From assembly GCA_900769285.1 (NCBI GenBank), contig CAAGGB010000235.1, positions 1 through 9,853 on the forward strand: a stretch of 9,853 nt of DNA, in the 5' to 3' direction. Source of the DNA: Victivallales bacterium. GTDB taxonomy: Bacteria; Verrucomicrobiota; Lentisphaeria; Oligosphaerales; Oligosphaeraceae. Numbering within the stretch: position 1 is the stretch's first letter; each line of letters starts with the position of its first letter. The translations under genes were made by a program, and so were the position numbers. A model generated the notes under the pieces. The model was not told the DNA's origin and searched no databases. It worked only from the letters and a program-made list of their open reading frames with translations. Below, in pieces: positions 1-6,277 of the stretch.

Positions 1-1674
1 AGGATGCCGGTAGAGGTCGATAGCATGGAGGTAGGCGCCCATTTCGGCGTGCCACTTGGAGATGTTTGGGTCGGTCAGGTAGGCCTGGATGTTCTGTCCG
101 GTGAGGTCGACCTCGGTGAACAGCTTCCAGGCCAGGAGATTGGGGCTGGCGCCCCAGCGGGCGACGATGTAGTCGGCCACCCGCTTGAAGTCGGCCTTGG
201 CGCGGGCGTCCGAGAAGTAGTGCTCGCACTTCTCCAGGTAGCCGCCATTGGCCTTGCTGTAGGGGTTGAACGCCCATTCGGTGTCGTACGTCATGCCGAA
301 TTTGCCGTGGTTGTTGAGCACCAGGATGAGGCGGATGCCATTCTTCTCGGCGAGGTCAAGGATATGGTCGAGCATCCAGGCGCGGTACTGGCTGTAGTGT
401 CCGACGCCATGGAAGCCGGGGGCCTCATTCCGCCATTCCAGCGCCAGCCACCACGAGCACATCCAGACCTCGACGACGTTGATGCCGAGCTTCCCGTATT
501 CGGCGAACAGCCGGTCGTAGGCAGCCAGCCCCTGGTCGCGCCAGCTCGAGTACGGCGCCACATGGAAATAGCGGTCGTCGAACGGCGAGCGCACGTTCAT
601 CCCGATGCCGTCGAACACCGAGCCGTCGTCCAGACGGAAGTAGCTGCGGTGCTTCTCGTCGACGCGGGCGAACCCGCGGTACTCGGGTGGTGCGGGCAGA
701 ACCTCGAAGTCGAACGGCGGCATCGCCAGACGCGCGCCGTCGTATGTCACCGTGACGGCCATCGTGTGGCGCCCCGGACGGCGAGGACAGTAGCGGACGC
801 GATAGAGCGGCTCGCCATCTGGCGTCAGGCAGGACACCTTGTCCGGATTGGCCGCGTCATACAGGAAGTCCTCGTGGTAGTAGCCTCGGACCGTCTCCGT
901 CGGAGCATCATCGCCGGGGGGCGTGACCACGGCGGTAATGGCGAGTCGGGCGGAGTCGTAGGGCGCCTGCAGCCAGCCGTCGAGACGGAAGGACAGCTCC
1001 AGCCGCCCGCCGACCCGCGTCGTCGTCAGGCCACTGACCTGGACATCGCGGAACGCCGTCGGCGGCGCGGCGGACTGACCTTCCAGAGTGGCCTCCAGGA
1101 ATTCGGCCACGCCGGCGTCGCGCGGGTCACCTGTGTCGCCATCGAGCTCGAAGCGGAAGCCGAATTCGAGCAGCTGTGCGGCGGTGAGGGCGTTCCAGGG
1201 GCGTCCGTGGCCGCAGGGCTCCCAGCTCCGGACGGCCTCGTCGCCGGCGAGGGGGATGGTCAGCGTCACGGTGCCCTGCTCGTCACGGGGGAGCATCCAG
1301 AGCCCCATGCGCAGTTGGCGCCAGAGATAGTCGCTGTCCTTGCTGAAGACGGTGACGGTGGTTCGCTCGGACAGCTCCTGCGGCGGGCGCAGACGCAGCG
1401 TCAGACGCGCGAATTCCGCCAGCCGGAGCGTCTTCTGCGGCTCAGTGACGACGTACTCGAAGCCTGACGGCAGCCGCACCGGCAGCGCCAGCGCCTCGCC
1501 GTCGCGGAGCGTCTCGGGCGCCGTCAGCGTGCCCTTGCCGTCCGCCTGGCGGGTGCGCACCCGCCATCCCTGCGGCAGCTCCGCGCCCAGACGCGCGGCG
1601 AGGAACAGACACATCAGGACCAGACACAGGCGACCCGCGCGGACAGACGGACAGCGGTGGAACAGCGACGGCAT
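1..1674 (-). CDS. Secreted glycoside hydrolase, clan GH-A/cellulase-like TIM barrel (3' end cut off)
   Basis: This open frame runs off the left edge, so 558 N-terminal codons are visible and no stop is seen. It starts at ATG 1674, with AGGAGA (1684-1689) 9 bases upstream. Residues 1-31 look like a Sec signal peptide: an Arg-rich start, a hydrophobic core (LCLVLMCLFLAA) and a likely cut after LGA. Residues 32 to about 333 are a long beta-rich region without catalytic motifs, probably carbohydrate-binding or DUF5060-like domains. From about residue 334 (GFARVDEKH, then FDGIGMN) a cellulase-like barrel begins, with VVEVWMCSWW near 390-405 and LILVLNNHGKFG near 448-459. LLAWKLFTEVDL places the probable acid/base Glu at 521. 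It is preceded by Thr instead of the usual Asn. The nucleophile Glu would lie beyond the window. The start is 24 bases after the upstream Gfo/Idh gene, so they are probably co-transcribed. I infer extracellular or periplasmic polysaccharide hydrolysis. The exact GH family and substrate are unknown. Confidence 0.82.
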   Translation of the reverse strand, partial: MPSLFHRCPSVRAGRLCLVLMCLFLAARLGAELPQGWRVRTRQADGKGTLTAPETLRDGEALALPVRLPSGFEYVVTEPQKTLRLAEFARLTLRLRPPQELSERTTVTVFSKDSDYLWRQLRMGLWMLPRDEQGTVTLTIPLAGDEAVRSWEPCGHGRPWNALTAAQLLEFGFRFELDGDTGDPRDAGVAEFLEATLEGQSAAPPTAFRDVQVSGLTTTRVGGRLELSFRLDGWLQAPYDSARLAITAVVTPPGDDAPTETVRGYYHEDFLYDAANPDKVSCLTPDGEPLYRVRYCPRRPGRHTMAVTVTYDGARLAMPPFDFEVLPAPPEYRGFARVDEKHRSYFRLDDGSVFDGIGMNVRSPFDDRYFHVAPYSSWRDQGLAAYDRLFAEYGKLGINVVEVWMCSWWLALEWRNEAPGFHGVGHYSQYRAWMLDHILDLAEKNGIRLILVLNNHGKFGMTYDTEWAFNPYSKANGGYLEKCEHYFSDARAKADFKRVADYIVARWGASPNLLAWKLFTEVDLTGQNIQAYLTDPNISKWHAEMGAYLHAIDLYRHP

Positions 1675-1698
1675 GATGGGGATTCTCCTGCGAAGACG

Positions 1699-2958
1699 TC
1701 AGCGCCAGTCGTTCAGGAAATAATGGCGTTTCGGGAAGTGGTCGTAGTCCTTCAGCGAGATGACGTCGCCGTAGTGCGACCAGGGCGCGGGCGCGACCAC
1801 GGCAGGCAGGCTGGCGGCCTCGTAGGCCTTGACCATGCGCTGCGCCAGTCCCTCCATCACGGTGATCTGGGCGCCGGGGACGCCCATCTTGTAGATGTCC
1901 CGGGCGGGGAAGTCGACGATGTTCTCCACGGACTGCTGGGCGCCGTTCATGACGATGGTGTGCATCATGGCGGCGTTGATGTCACAGACGATGGCGCTGC
2001 GGTCGCCCTTCGCAGCCTGGATGGCGGCGGCGAGCTTGCAGGAGACGTCCTGGACGGGATTGCCGTACTCGATGACCTCGCCGGTGTTCAGCCGGCCGGT
2101 GAGACGCCGCGTGCGCGAGCTATATGTCACGACGCCGCGCTCGAATTCGAAGATGAACTCCGGGCCGCGGACCAGGGGGACGGGATGCGCCGTGTAGAAC
2201 AGCAGCTCGACGTAATCCTCGGTGAAGACCCGCAGCGCGGCGGTGTCGTAGTTGGTGATGGGGTTGGCGCGGTAAAGCTCGGCCTGGACGGTGATGGGCC
2301 TCGCAGCGCGATTCAGGGACGAGCCGAGGACGAAGAGCATGTTGTGCAGGTAGTGGGCGGTGGCGTTGTTGACGGGGCTGTCGAGTATCCACTCGCCGTC
2401 GGCGCTCTTCTGGGCGCCGGCCCAGTTGTTGCGATGGTAGTAGGCGTCGTTGCGGGCCCAGAGGGCCAGGGAGCGCATGCGCGTGGCGGCGCCGTAGCGC
2501 TTGCTCAGAATATCTTTCTTCAGGGCCAGAATCTGCGGGCTGTAGGACCACTGGTACCCGATGGCGCAGAAGCAATGCGTCTTGAAGCTGACAAACTGCA
2601 TCTCAAGCGCGTCGTCGATGACGGCGGCGGCTGGCTTCTCGCACAGGACATGCGAGCCGTGCTTCATGGCCCAGCACGCCTGCTGGCAGTGGTACTGGAT
2701 GGGCGAGCAGATGATGGCCAGGTCCGCCGTCTCGCCCGACGCATAGAACATTTCCAGCGAGTCATAGAACGGCAGCCCCATCGCCTTGAGCTCAGCATAG
2801 CGGGGCGCCTTCTCCGCCAGCGGGTCCACCACGCCCACCAGGCACCAGTCACGCTCGCCGCGCTGATTCAGCAGGGCGTTGACGTAGCTGTTCGCGTAGC
2901 CGCCGATGCCCACCAGCACAATCGACACCTGGCCTTCTTCGACTTTGATTTCCTGCAT
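1699..2958 (-). CDS. Gfo/Idh/MocA family NAD(P)-dependent oxidoreductase
   Basis: This is a 419-aa cytoplasmic protein. It starts at ATG 2958, with AGAGGGG (2968-2974) 9 bases upstream. The N-terminal Rossmann domain covers about residues 11-125. It has a beta1-turn VLVGIGGYANSYV (residues 15-27), an acidic VVDP at the end of beta2 (43-46), AIICSP (81-86) and the family CEKPA motif (106-110), whose Lys is normally a catalytic residue. The C-terminal alpha/beta domain follows, with NNATAHYLHNML (198-209) at the place where many members carry the substrate-binding or catalytic His. The protein is somewhat longer than the usual 330-390 aa. Family members oxidise or reduce sugars, inositols or sugar acids with NAD(P). 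No substrate can be read from this sequence. It follows the fumarase-like gene after 69 bases and precedes the secreted glycoside hydrolase by 24 bases, which suggests a role in handling sugars released by that enzyme. Confidence 0.88.
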   Translation of the reverse strand: MQEIKVEEGQVSIVLVGIGGYANSYVNALLNQRGERDWCLVGVVDPLAEKAPRYAELKAMGLPFYDSLEMFYASGETADLAIICSPIQYHCQQACWAMKHGSHVLCEKPAAAVIDDALEMQFVSFKTHCFCAIGYQWSYSPQILALKKDILSKRYGAATRMRSLALWARNDAYYHRNNWAGAQKSADGEWILDSPVNNATAHYLHNMLFVLGSSLNRAARPITVQAELYRANPITNYDTAALRVFTEDYVELLFYTAHPVPLVRGPEFIFEFERGVVTYSSRTRRLTGRLNTGEVIEYGNPVQDVSCKLAAAIQAAKGDRSAIVCDINAAMMHTIVMNGAQQSVENIVDFPARDIYKMGVPGAQITVMEGLAQRMVKAYEAASLPAVVAPAPWSHYGDVISLKDYDHFPKRHYFLNDWR

Positions 2959-3027
2959 GACCCTTTTCCCCTCTGGCTTGCTTGAATGAGTTGGTTGTTC
3001 GGTTTGCTCCGGCTTGGTGGCCGCCGC

Positions 3028-3894
3028 TCACAACGCGAACGTCGCCGTGCGGCGGCGGCTGCACCAGCACATGTACGACACCGAGACGAAGTACGACGCC
3101 GGCAGACGGCAGCGCCAGCCGATGAAGACGTCCAGCAGCGTCGTCCGCCCGCCGCAGCCCATCGGCCCGATGCCGAGCGAGTTCGCCTCCGCCAGCACCT
3201 GCCGCTCCAGCGCCGCCAGCTCCGGCTCCGGGCTGCGCTCGCCGATGCGGCGCAGCAGCTGGAATTTCGACTCCTCGAAGCCCGTTGCGCGGTCGCCGCC
3301 GATGCAGACGCCGAGGATGCCGGGCGCACAGCCCTGCCCCTGCGCCTGCGTGACCGCATCGAGCAGGCATCGCCGGACACCCTCCAGGTTCCGACCGGCG
3401 CCGAGTCCGCGGTCGGGCAGGCTGTACTGCCGTCCCATGTTCTCGCTGCCGCCGCCCTTGAGCATGAGCGTGACGCGCGCCTCGCGGCGGTCATGCTCGT
3501 GCCAATGGATGACGGGGCTGCCGAGTCCGAGGTTGTTGCCGGTGTTGTGGCCCGTCAGGGTGTTGACGCAGTTCTGGCGGAGGAGTCCGCGGCGGGTGGC
3601 CTCGGCGATAGCCTCCTCGGCGGCGCGGGTGAACCGGCGGCGCGGGAAGTCCTCCGGGGCCTCGACCAGAATGAACAACGTACCGGTGTCCTGGCAAATT
3701 GGCAATCGCACCTTGCGGGCCTGAACCGTATTGGCGAGCATGGTGTCGAGCGTCGTCTGCTCGACGCTGCCCTGATCGGCTCTGGCCCTGGCTTCCGCCA
3801 GGGCATTCTCCACATCGTCGGGCAAATCCGTCGAGACTGCCGTCACCAATTCGAGCATGCGCTCGCGCCAGAGGTCATCGCTGCCAAAGTCCAT
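3028..3894 (-). CDS. Class I fumarase/L(+)-tartrate dehydratase alpha-subunit homologue without a beta subunit
   Basis: I chose ATG 3894 (288 aa). A TTG at 3921 would add nine residues but has no Shine-Dalgarno sequence, whereas AAAGGA precedes the ATG, though 14 bases away. The protein covers the complete N-terminal domain of the [4Fe-4S] hydro-lyase family (FumA N-half, TtdA). Visible motifs are PICQDTG (65-71), GGGSENMG (147-154), GCAPGILGVCIGG (188-200), GIGPMGCGG (241-249) and PASYFVSVSYMCW (265-277). The Cys positions expected to hold the cluster are 67, 189 and 276. Family enzymes add or remove water on fumarate/malate, tartrate or mesaconate. The conserved RHPAS or RHGAS stretch reads RLPAS here, so the substrate-site His is Leu264. 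A beta subunit of about 180 aa normally follows, but both neighbours are Gfo/Idh/MocA genes. The stop falls where alpha subunits usually end, so this is not an obvious truncation of the alpha part. The true substrate is unknown. Confidence 0.87.
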   Translation of the reverse strand: MDFGSDDLWRERMLELVTAVSTDLPDDVENALAEARARADQGSVEQTTLDTMLANTVQARKVRLPICQDTGTLFILVEAPEDFPRRRFTRAAEEAIAEATRRGLLRQNCVNTLTGHNTGNNLGLGSPVIHWHEHDRREARVTLMLKGGGSENMGRQYSLPDRGLGAGRNLEGVRRCLLDAVTQAQGQGCAPGILGVCIGGDRATGFEESKFQLLRRIGERSPEPELAALERQVLAEANSLGIGPMGCGGRTTLLDVFIGWRCRLPASYFVSVSYMCWCSRRRTATFAL

Positions 3895-3942
3895 AGTTGT
3901 CGTTTGCGTCCTTTGTTCCAAGAATCGTTCGTCTAGAGAGGG

Positions 3943-4866
3943 TCAGCCGAGCGTCTCGACCGTCTGCCAGCCGCCGAGGCGGAGCGAGTCGCCGGCCGCG
4001 GCCATCATGGCGAGGCCCTCGAACGTCGTCTCCAACGTGACGGGCGCCGCGCCGCCACGGAGGAAGTCGCGGATGACCAGCAGCATGTCGCGGTAGAGGC
4101 GGCTGGCGTCGACCACAAAGGGGACGGTCAGGCCGTCGCGCTGAAGACGTCCGCCATAGGACCAGCGGCTGCGGATGAGCTCCAGGCCGCCGAAGCGTCC
4201 GTCGCCGTAGTCCACGGTCGCGACGACGCCATAGCCGTGGTCGCTCGCCTGCACACGGCGGGCGCCTGGCCCCATCACGCGCTGCAGCATCTCGAACGTA
4301 TGGACGCCGTACCAGACCAGCGAGTCGCCGGCAGGCGCCTGACCGTACGGGCCGAAGCAGTGCCCGATGACCGGGAGCTCGCCGTCACCGAACGCGCGCC
4401 GCGCCTCGGCCAGCGCCGGCGCGAACGGCAGGCTTGAGCCGCTCCACACCCGCGTGCCGTGACGGCGCGCCAGCTCGACGATGCGTCGGCCGTCCTCGAC
4501 CGTCCCCGCCAGCGGCTTGTCCAGGAAGACCGGCAGCCCCAGCGCCGCCACGCGCGCGAACCACTCCAGGTGCAGCGCCGGGTCGTTGATTTCCAGCATG
4601 ATGGCGTCGCAGTCCGCCAGCGCCTCGTCGGCGTCACGCGTCACCCGTACGCCCCAGGACTCCAGCTGTGCCTGTCGCCGGTCCTGCCCCTCCTCCGTCT
4701 GGAACGGCGACGGGAAGCGCAGACAGGAGACGGTGCGCAGACCCGTCACCGCCGTCTCCGGCGCGGTCTCCGGCGCCTGCATCAGCCGTGGGAATTCGAC
4801 GCTGTGGCTGGTGTCCAGCCCGATGATGGCGACGCGCAGCGCGTCGCGCTCAGTCCTTTCGCTCAT
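3943..4866 (-). CDS. Gfo/Idh/MocA family oxidoreductase, 'GLDTSH' type
   Basis: This is a 307-aa protein. I place the start at ATG 4866 because AGGAG lies 7 bases upstream and because the longer in-frame extension to 5001 reads as low-complexity Ser/Arg/Pro antisense to the HNH gene. Residues 11-120 form a Rossmann-like domain, but the nucleotide loop reads VAIIGLDTSHSVEF (12-25) instead of the usual GxGxxG. DAIMLEINDP (87-96) and FLDKPLAG (114-121, the EKP-motif equivalent) support the family assignment. WYGVHTFEML (185-194) supplies the His usually found in the active site. The C-terminal half is short for the family. The gene overlaps the end of the HNH gene by 17 bases and ends 48 bases before the fumarase-like ATG. 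Substrate and cofactor use are unknown. The altered loop means NAD(P) binding should not be assumed. Confidence 0.85.
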   Translation of the reverse strand: MSERTERDALRVAIIGLDTSHSVEFPRLMQAPETAPETAVTGLRTVSCLRFPSPFQTEEGQDRRQAQLESWGVRVTRDADEALADCDAIMLEINDPALHLEWFARVAALGLPVFLDKPLAGTVEDGRRIVELARRHGTRVWSGSSLPFAPALAEARRAFGDGELPVIGHCFGPYGQAPAGDSLVWYGVHTFEMLQRVMGPGARRVQASDHGYGVVATVDYGDGRFGGLELIRSRWSYGGRLQRDGLTVPFVVDASRLYRDMLLVIRDFLRGGAAPVTLETTFEGLAMMAAAGDSLRLGGWQTVETLG

Positions 4867-5224
4867 GCTCCTGCTCCTGTGGGGGTGGTGGCGTCTGGGT
4901 GGCCTGCTGTGGTCTGGCGAGCTGGTCGAGATACTCCTGCCACTCGACGGGCAGCAGATACTTCTTCTTGCTGTTGCAGTCCTTGCAGCAGGTGACGACA
5001 TTGCCCTTGCGGGTGAAGCCGCCGCGGATGATGGGGACGATGTGGTCCATGGTCAGCTCGCGGGGCGGGACGCGTCGCCCGCAGTAGTGGCAGACGCCCT
5101 TGCCCAGCTCGTTCTTCCACCACTGCGAGGCGCGCAGCTCGCGCGCCTTCGCCTTCTCCCGGCGCACATGCTCGTCGTCGGCGGGGATGAAGTAGCTGCC
5201 GAAGTCGAGGCCGTCGCCCTCCAT
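4850..5224 (-). CDS. Small HNH endonuclease-like protein
   Basis: This is a 124-aa protein starting at ATG 5224, two bases after the pdxK stop, with GGAGG (5234-5238) 9 bases upstream inside pdxK. Residues 18-40 are a charged, probably helical lead-in (REKAKARELRASQWW). The HNH domain covers about 44-95: CHYC (45-48), MDHIVPIIRGG (59-69), N75 and CKDCNSKKK (80-88). The two CxxC pairs should bind a structural Zn. His61 is the predicted general base and Asn75 the middle HNH residue, with Asn84 near the third position. The tail (residues 103-124) is rich in Gln, Pro and Glu and probably disordered. I recall similar stand-alone HNH proteins as common and uncharacterised in several phyla. There is no methylase, restriction, phage or transposon gene beside it, so a restriction role is not supported. 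Nuclease activity is predicted only from the motif. Confidence 0.86.
   Translation of the reverse strand: MEGDGLDFGSYFIPADDEHVRREKAKARELRASQWWKNELGKGVCHYCGRRVPPRELTMDHIVPIIRGGFTRKGNVVTCCKDCNSKKKYLLPVEWQEYLDQLARPQQATQTPPPPQEQEHERKD
4868..4878 (-). promoter_or_regulatory. Tandem AGGAG Shine-Dalgarno site for the GLDTSH Gfo/Idh gene
   Basis: Read on the minus strand, the sequence is AGGAGCAGGAG just before C-ATG 4866. The distal AGGAG (4878-4874) has the optimal 7-base spacing, while the proximal copy is only 1 base away and probably unused. The site lies inside the HNH coding end and decides the start at 4866 over longer in-frame alternatives. Confidence 0.7.
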
Positions 5225-5226
5225 CG

Positions 5227-6039
5227 TCAGCGTCCTCCGGTCTGCTTGGCGTAGGCCTTGTGGTAGATGGGGCCGGCGAATTCGTTGAGGGGGAAGCCCT
5301 GCTCCAGTCCCGCGCGGACGAAGGCGCTGGCGGTCGCGACGGCCTCGCGGACGGTCGCGCCCTTGGCCAGCTCCGCCGTGACGCAGGCCGAGAACGAGCA
5401 GCCCGCGCCGTGCGTCCAGGTGGTGCGGAGGCGGCTGGAGCGCCACCAGACTGGCTCACCGCCGTCGTAGAGGAGGTCGACCGACACGTCGTCGAAGATG
5501 CGCGCGGCCTTGATGACGACATGTCGGGCGCCCTGGCTGTGGATGGCCTTCGCGGCGGCGACGAGGTCCTCTTCGGTGCGGAGCTCGTCCATGCCGGCGA
5601 GCTGTGCGGCCTCGAAGGTGTTGGGGGTTGTGACCTCGGCCAGCGGCATCAGGCTGCGGATCATGGCCTTGGTGTTCTCGGGGAAGAGCGGGAGGCCGCC
5701 ACCCTTGCAGACCATGACGGGGTCGATGACGACACGCTGTGCGTCCGCCTCCTTCAGCAGGCGTCCGACCAGGTCGATGATGGGCGCGGTCGGCAGCATC
5801 CCCGTCTTGAGGGCGTCGCAGCCGATGCCGGGAAGGATGGTGCGGAACTGCTGCTCGATGACGTCCTCCGCGACGGGGAAGACCACGTGCGTCCAGTTCT
5901 TCGGGCGCATCGCCACCATCACCGTCAACACGCTCATCCCGTAGACGTCGCGCTCCTGGAACGTCTTCAGGTCCGCCTGAATGCCCGCGCCGCCACTGCA
6001 GTCCGAGCCCGCTATCGTCAATGCCTTCTTCACCGTCAT
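5227..6039 (-). CDS. pdxK: PdxK-type pyridoxal kinase of the ThiD/ribokinase family
   Basis: This is a 270-aa cytoplasmic kinase starting at ATG 6039. The in-frame extension to 6111 would run across the leader hairpin and the candidate -10, so I reject it. Visible motifs are ALTIAGSDCSGGAGIQADLK (6-25, substrate and P-loop-like entry), GIGCDALKTGML (71-82), VVIDPVMVCKGGG (103-115), TPNTFEAAQLAG (138-149) and THGAGCSFSACVTAEL (209-224, anion hole and catalytic loop). Cys111 and Cys214 match the two cysteines (110 and 214) of the Gram-positive PdxK group, where they serve pyridoxal capture as a hemithioacetal. The overall pattern also resembles, from memory, Bacillus subtilis PdxK more than Escherichia coli ThiD. 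It therefore probably phosphorylates pyridoxal or pyridoxine to support PLP salvage. Activity on hydroxymethylpyrimidine (thiamine pathway) is the alternative and is how automatic pipelines often name it. It is the first gene of the minus-strand unit. Confidence 0.9.
   Translation of the reverse strand: MTVKKALTIAGSDCSGGAGIQADLKTFQERDVYGMSVLTVMVAMRPKNWTHVVFPVAEDVIEQQFRTILPGIGCDALKTGMLPTAPIIDLVGRLLKEADAQRVVIDPVMVCKGGGLPLFPENTKAMIRSLMPLAEVTTPNTFEAAQLAGMDELRTEEDLVAAAKAIHSQGARHVVIKAARIFDDVSVDLLYDGGEPVWWRSSRLRTTWTHGAGCSFSACVTAELAKGATVREAVATASAFVRAGLEQGFPLNEFAGPIYHKAYAKQTGGR
5234..5238 (-). promoter_or_regulatory. Shine-Dalgarno site for the HNH gene inside pdxK
   Basis: GGAGG on the minus strand lies within the last codons of pdxK, 9 bases before ATG 5224. 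It fixes the HNH start there, although the frame is open much further upstream, and it implies translational coupling to pdxK. Confidence 0.7.
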
Positions 6040-6083
6040 CGCCTGGATTCCCCGCGCTTTGCTGTGGTTCTGTTCCGAGTTCC

Positions 6084-6100
6084 GCCGCCCATCTGGCGGC
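6084..6100 (-). promoter_or_regulatory. Inverted repeat in the predicted pdxK leader
   Basis: GCCGCC and GGCGGC form a perfect 6-bp G+C stem with a 5-base loop. It lies about 45 bases upstream of the pdxK start, just after the candidate transcription start, and no U-tract follows it in the minus direction. It could be a leader hairpin that affects RNA stability or translation, or an operator. In a G+C-rich genome a 6-bp palindrome can also occur by chance. Confidence 0.4.
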
Positions 6101-6109
6101 AACGCCACC

Positions 6110-6115
6110 AATATA
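6110..6115 (-). promoter_or_regulatory. Candidate -10 element for the pdxK operon
   Basis: Read on the minus strand, 6115-6110 is TATATT, five of six matches to the -10 consensus, with a start expected near 6103. The best -35 position at 17-base spacing (GGGTCA, 6138-6133) matches only three of six, so the promoter would be weak or activator-dependent if real. Confidence 0.3.
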
Positions 6116-6171
6116 CACCCTCAAACCGCCTTTGACCCCGGGACGGACGGCAAAAAATGCCCTGCGGACAA

Positions 6172-6200
6172 TGGACAACGGGCGGTTACGGGGTTATTTT
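6172..6200 (+). promoter_or_regulatory. Candidate sigma70-type promoter for the M20-lyase unit
   Basis: TGGACA (6172-6177) matches five of six bases of the -35 consensus. TATTTT (6195-6200) matches four of six of the -10 consensus. The spacer is 17 bases. Transcription would begin near 6207, giving a leader of about 70 bases before ATG 6278. This is a pattern match only, and the consensus of the host's sigma factor is not known. Confidence 0.4.
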
Positions 6201-6277
6201 TGCGGCAGGCCGCCCGATGCAGGGAGGAGGCCGTCGCCAAACCCATCACTTTCCCCATCCATTCAAAGGTGACACGC

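Larger units (their letters stand above)
6040..6277. promoter_or_regulatory. Divergent intergenic control region between pdxK and the M20 gene
   Basis: This 238-base non-coding stretch is the only sizeable gap in the window and must hold the promoters for both units. It is visibly richer in A/T runs than the flanking genes, for example AAAAAA at 6152-6157 and TATTTTT at 6195-6201. It contains the hairpin and promoter candidates listed separately. I saw no THI-box-like CUGAGA core, no clear riboswitch architecture and no tRNA. Confidence 0.75.

Noticed and set aside
2959..3027. Lost or frameshifted beta subunit, or a terminator, between the fumarase-like gene and the next Gfo/Idh gene
   Set aside because: The gap is only 69 bases, with no beta-subunit motif in any frame and no stable hairpin with a U-tract that I could find.
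3895..3921. TTG start for the fumarase-like gene
   Set aside because: There is no Shine-Dalgarno before the TTG, and the nine added residues (LEQRTQTTT by codon) do not resemble the family. It remains possible because the spacing before the ATG at 3894 is long.
4..3936. Three long plus-strand open frames (4-1467, 1657-2985, 2986-3936)
   Set aside because: They lie antisense to the GH, Gfo/Idh and fumarase-like genes. Their Val/Gly/Asp/Arg-rich translations show no family motifs, and the minus strand has clear motifs and ribosome sites. They are stop-poor shadows of G+C-rich codons.
4867..5001. N-terminal extension of the GLDTSH Gfo/Idh protein
   Set aside because: The extra 45 residues are Ser/Arg/Pro-rich and lie out of frame over the HNH coding region. 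AGGAG with 7-base spacing supports the start at 4866.
4850..5224. Restriction-modification, homing or toxin system built around the HNH protein
   Set aside because: There is no methyltransferase, specificity, antitoxin, intron or phage gene nearby, and the neighbours are metabolic genes.
5225..5446. N-terminal extension of the HNH protein
   Set aside because: The added sequence is an out-of-frame reading of pdxK. GGAGG at 5234-5238 and the motif content support the start at 5224.
6040..6110. TPP or other riboswitch in the pdxK leader
   Set aside because: No THI-box-like core or multi-stem layout can be seen, only one short hairpin.
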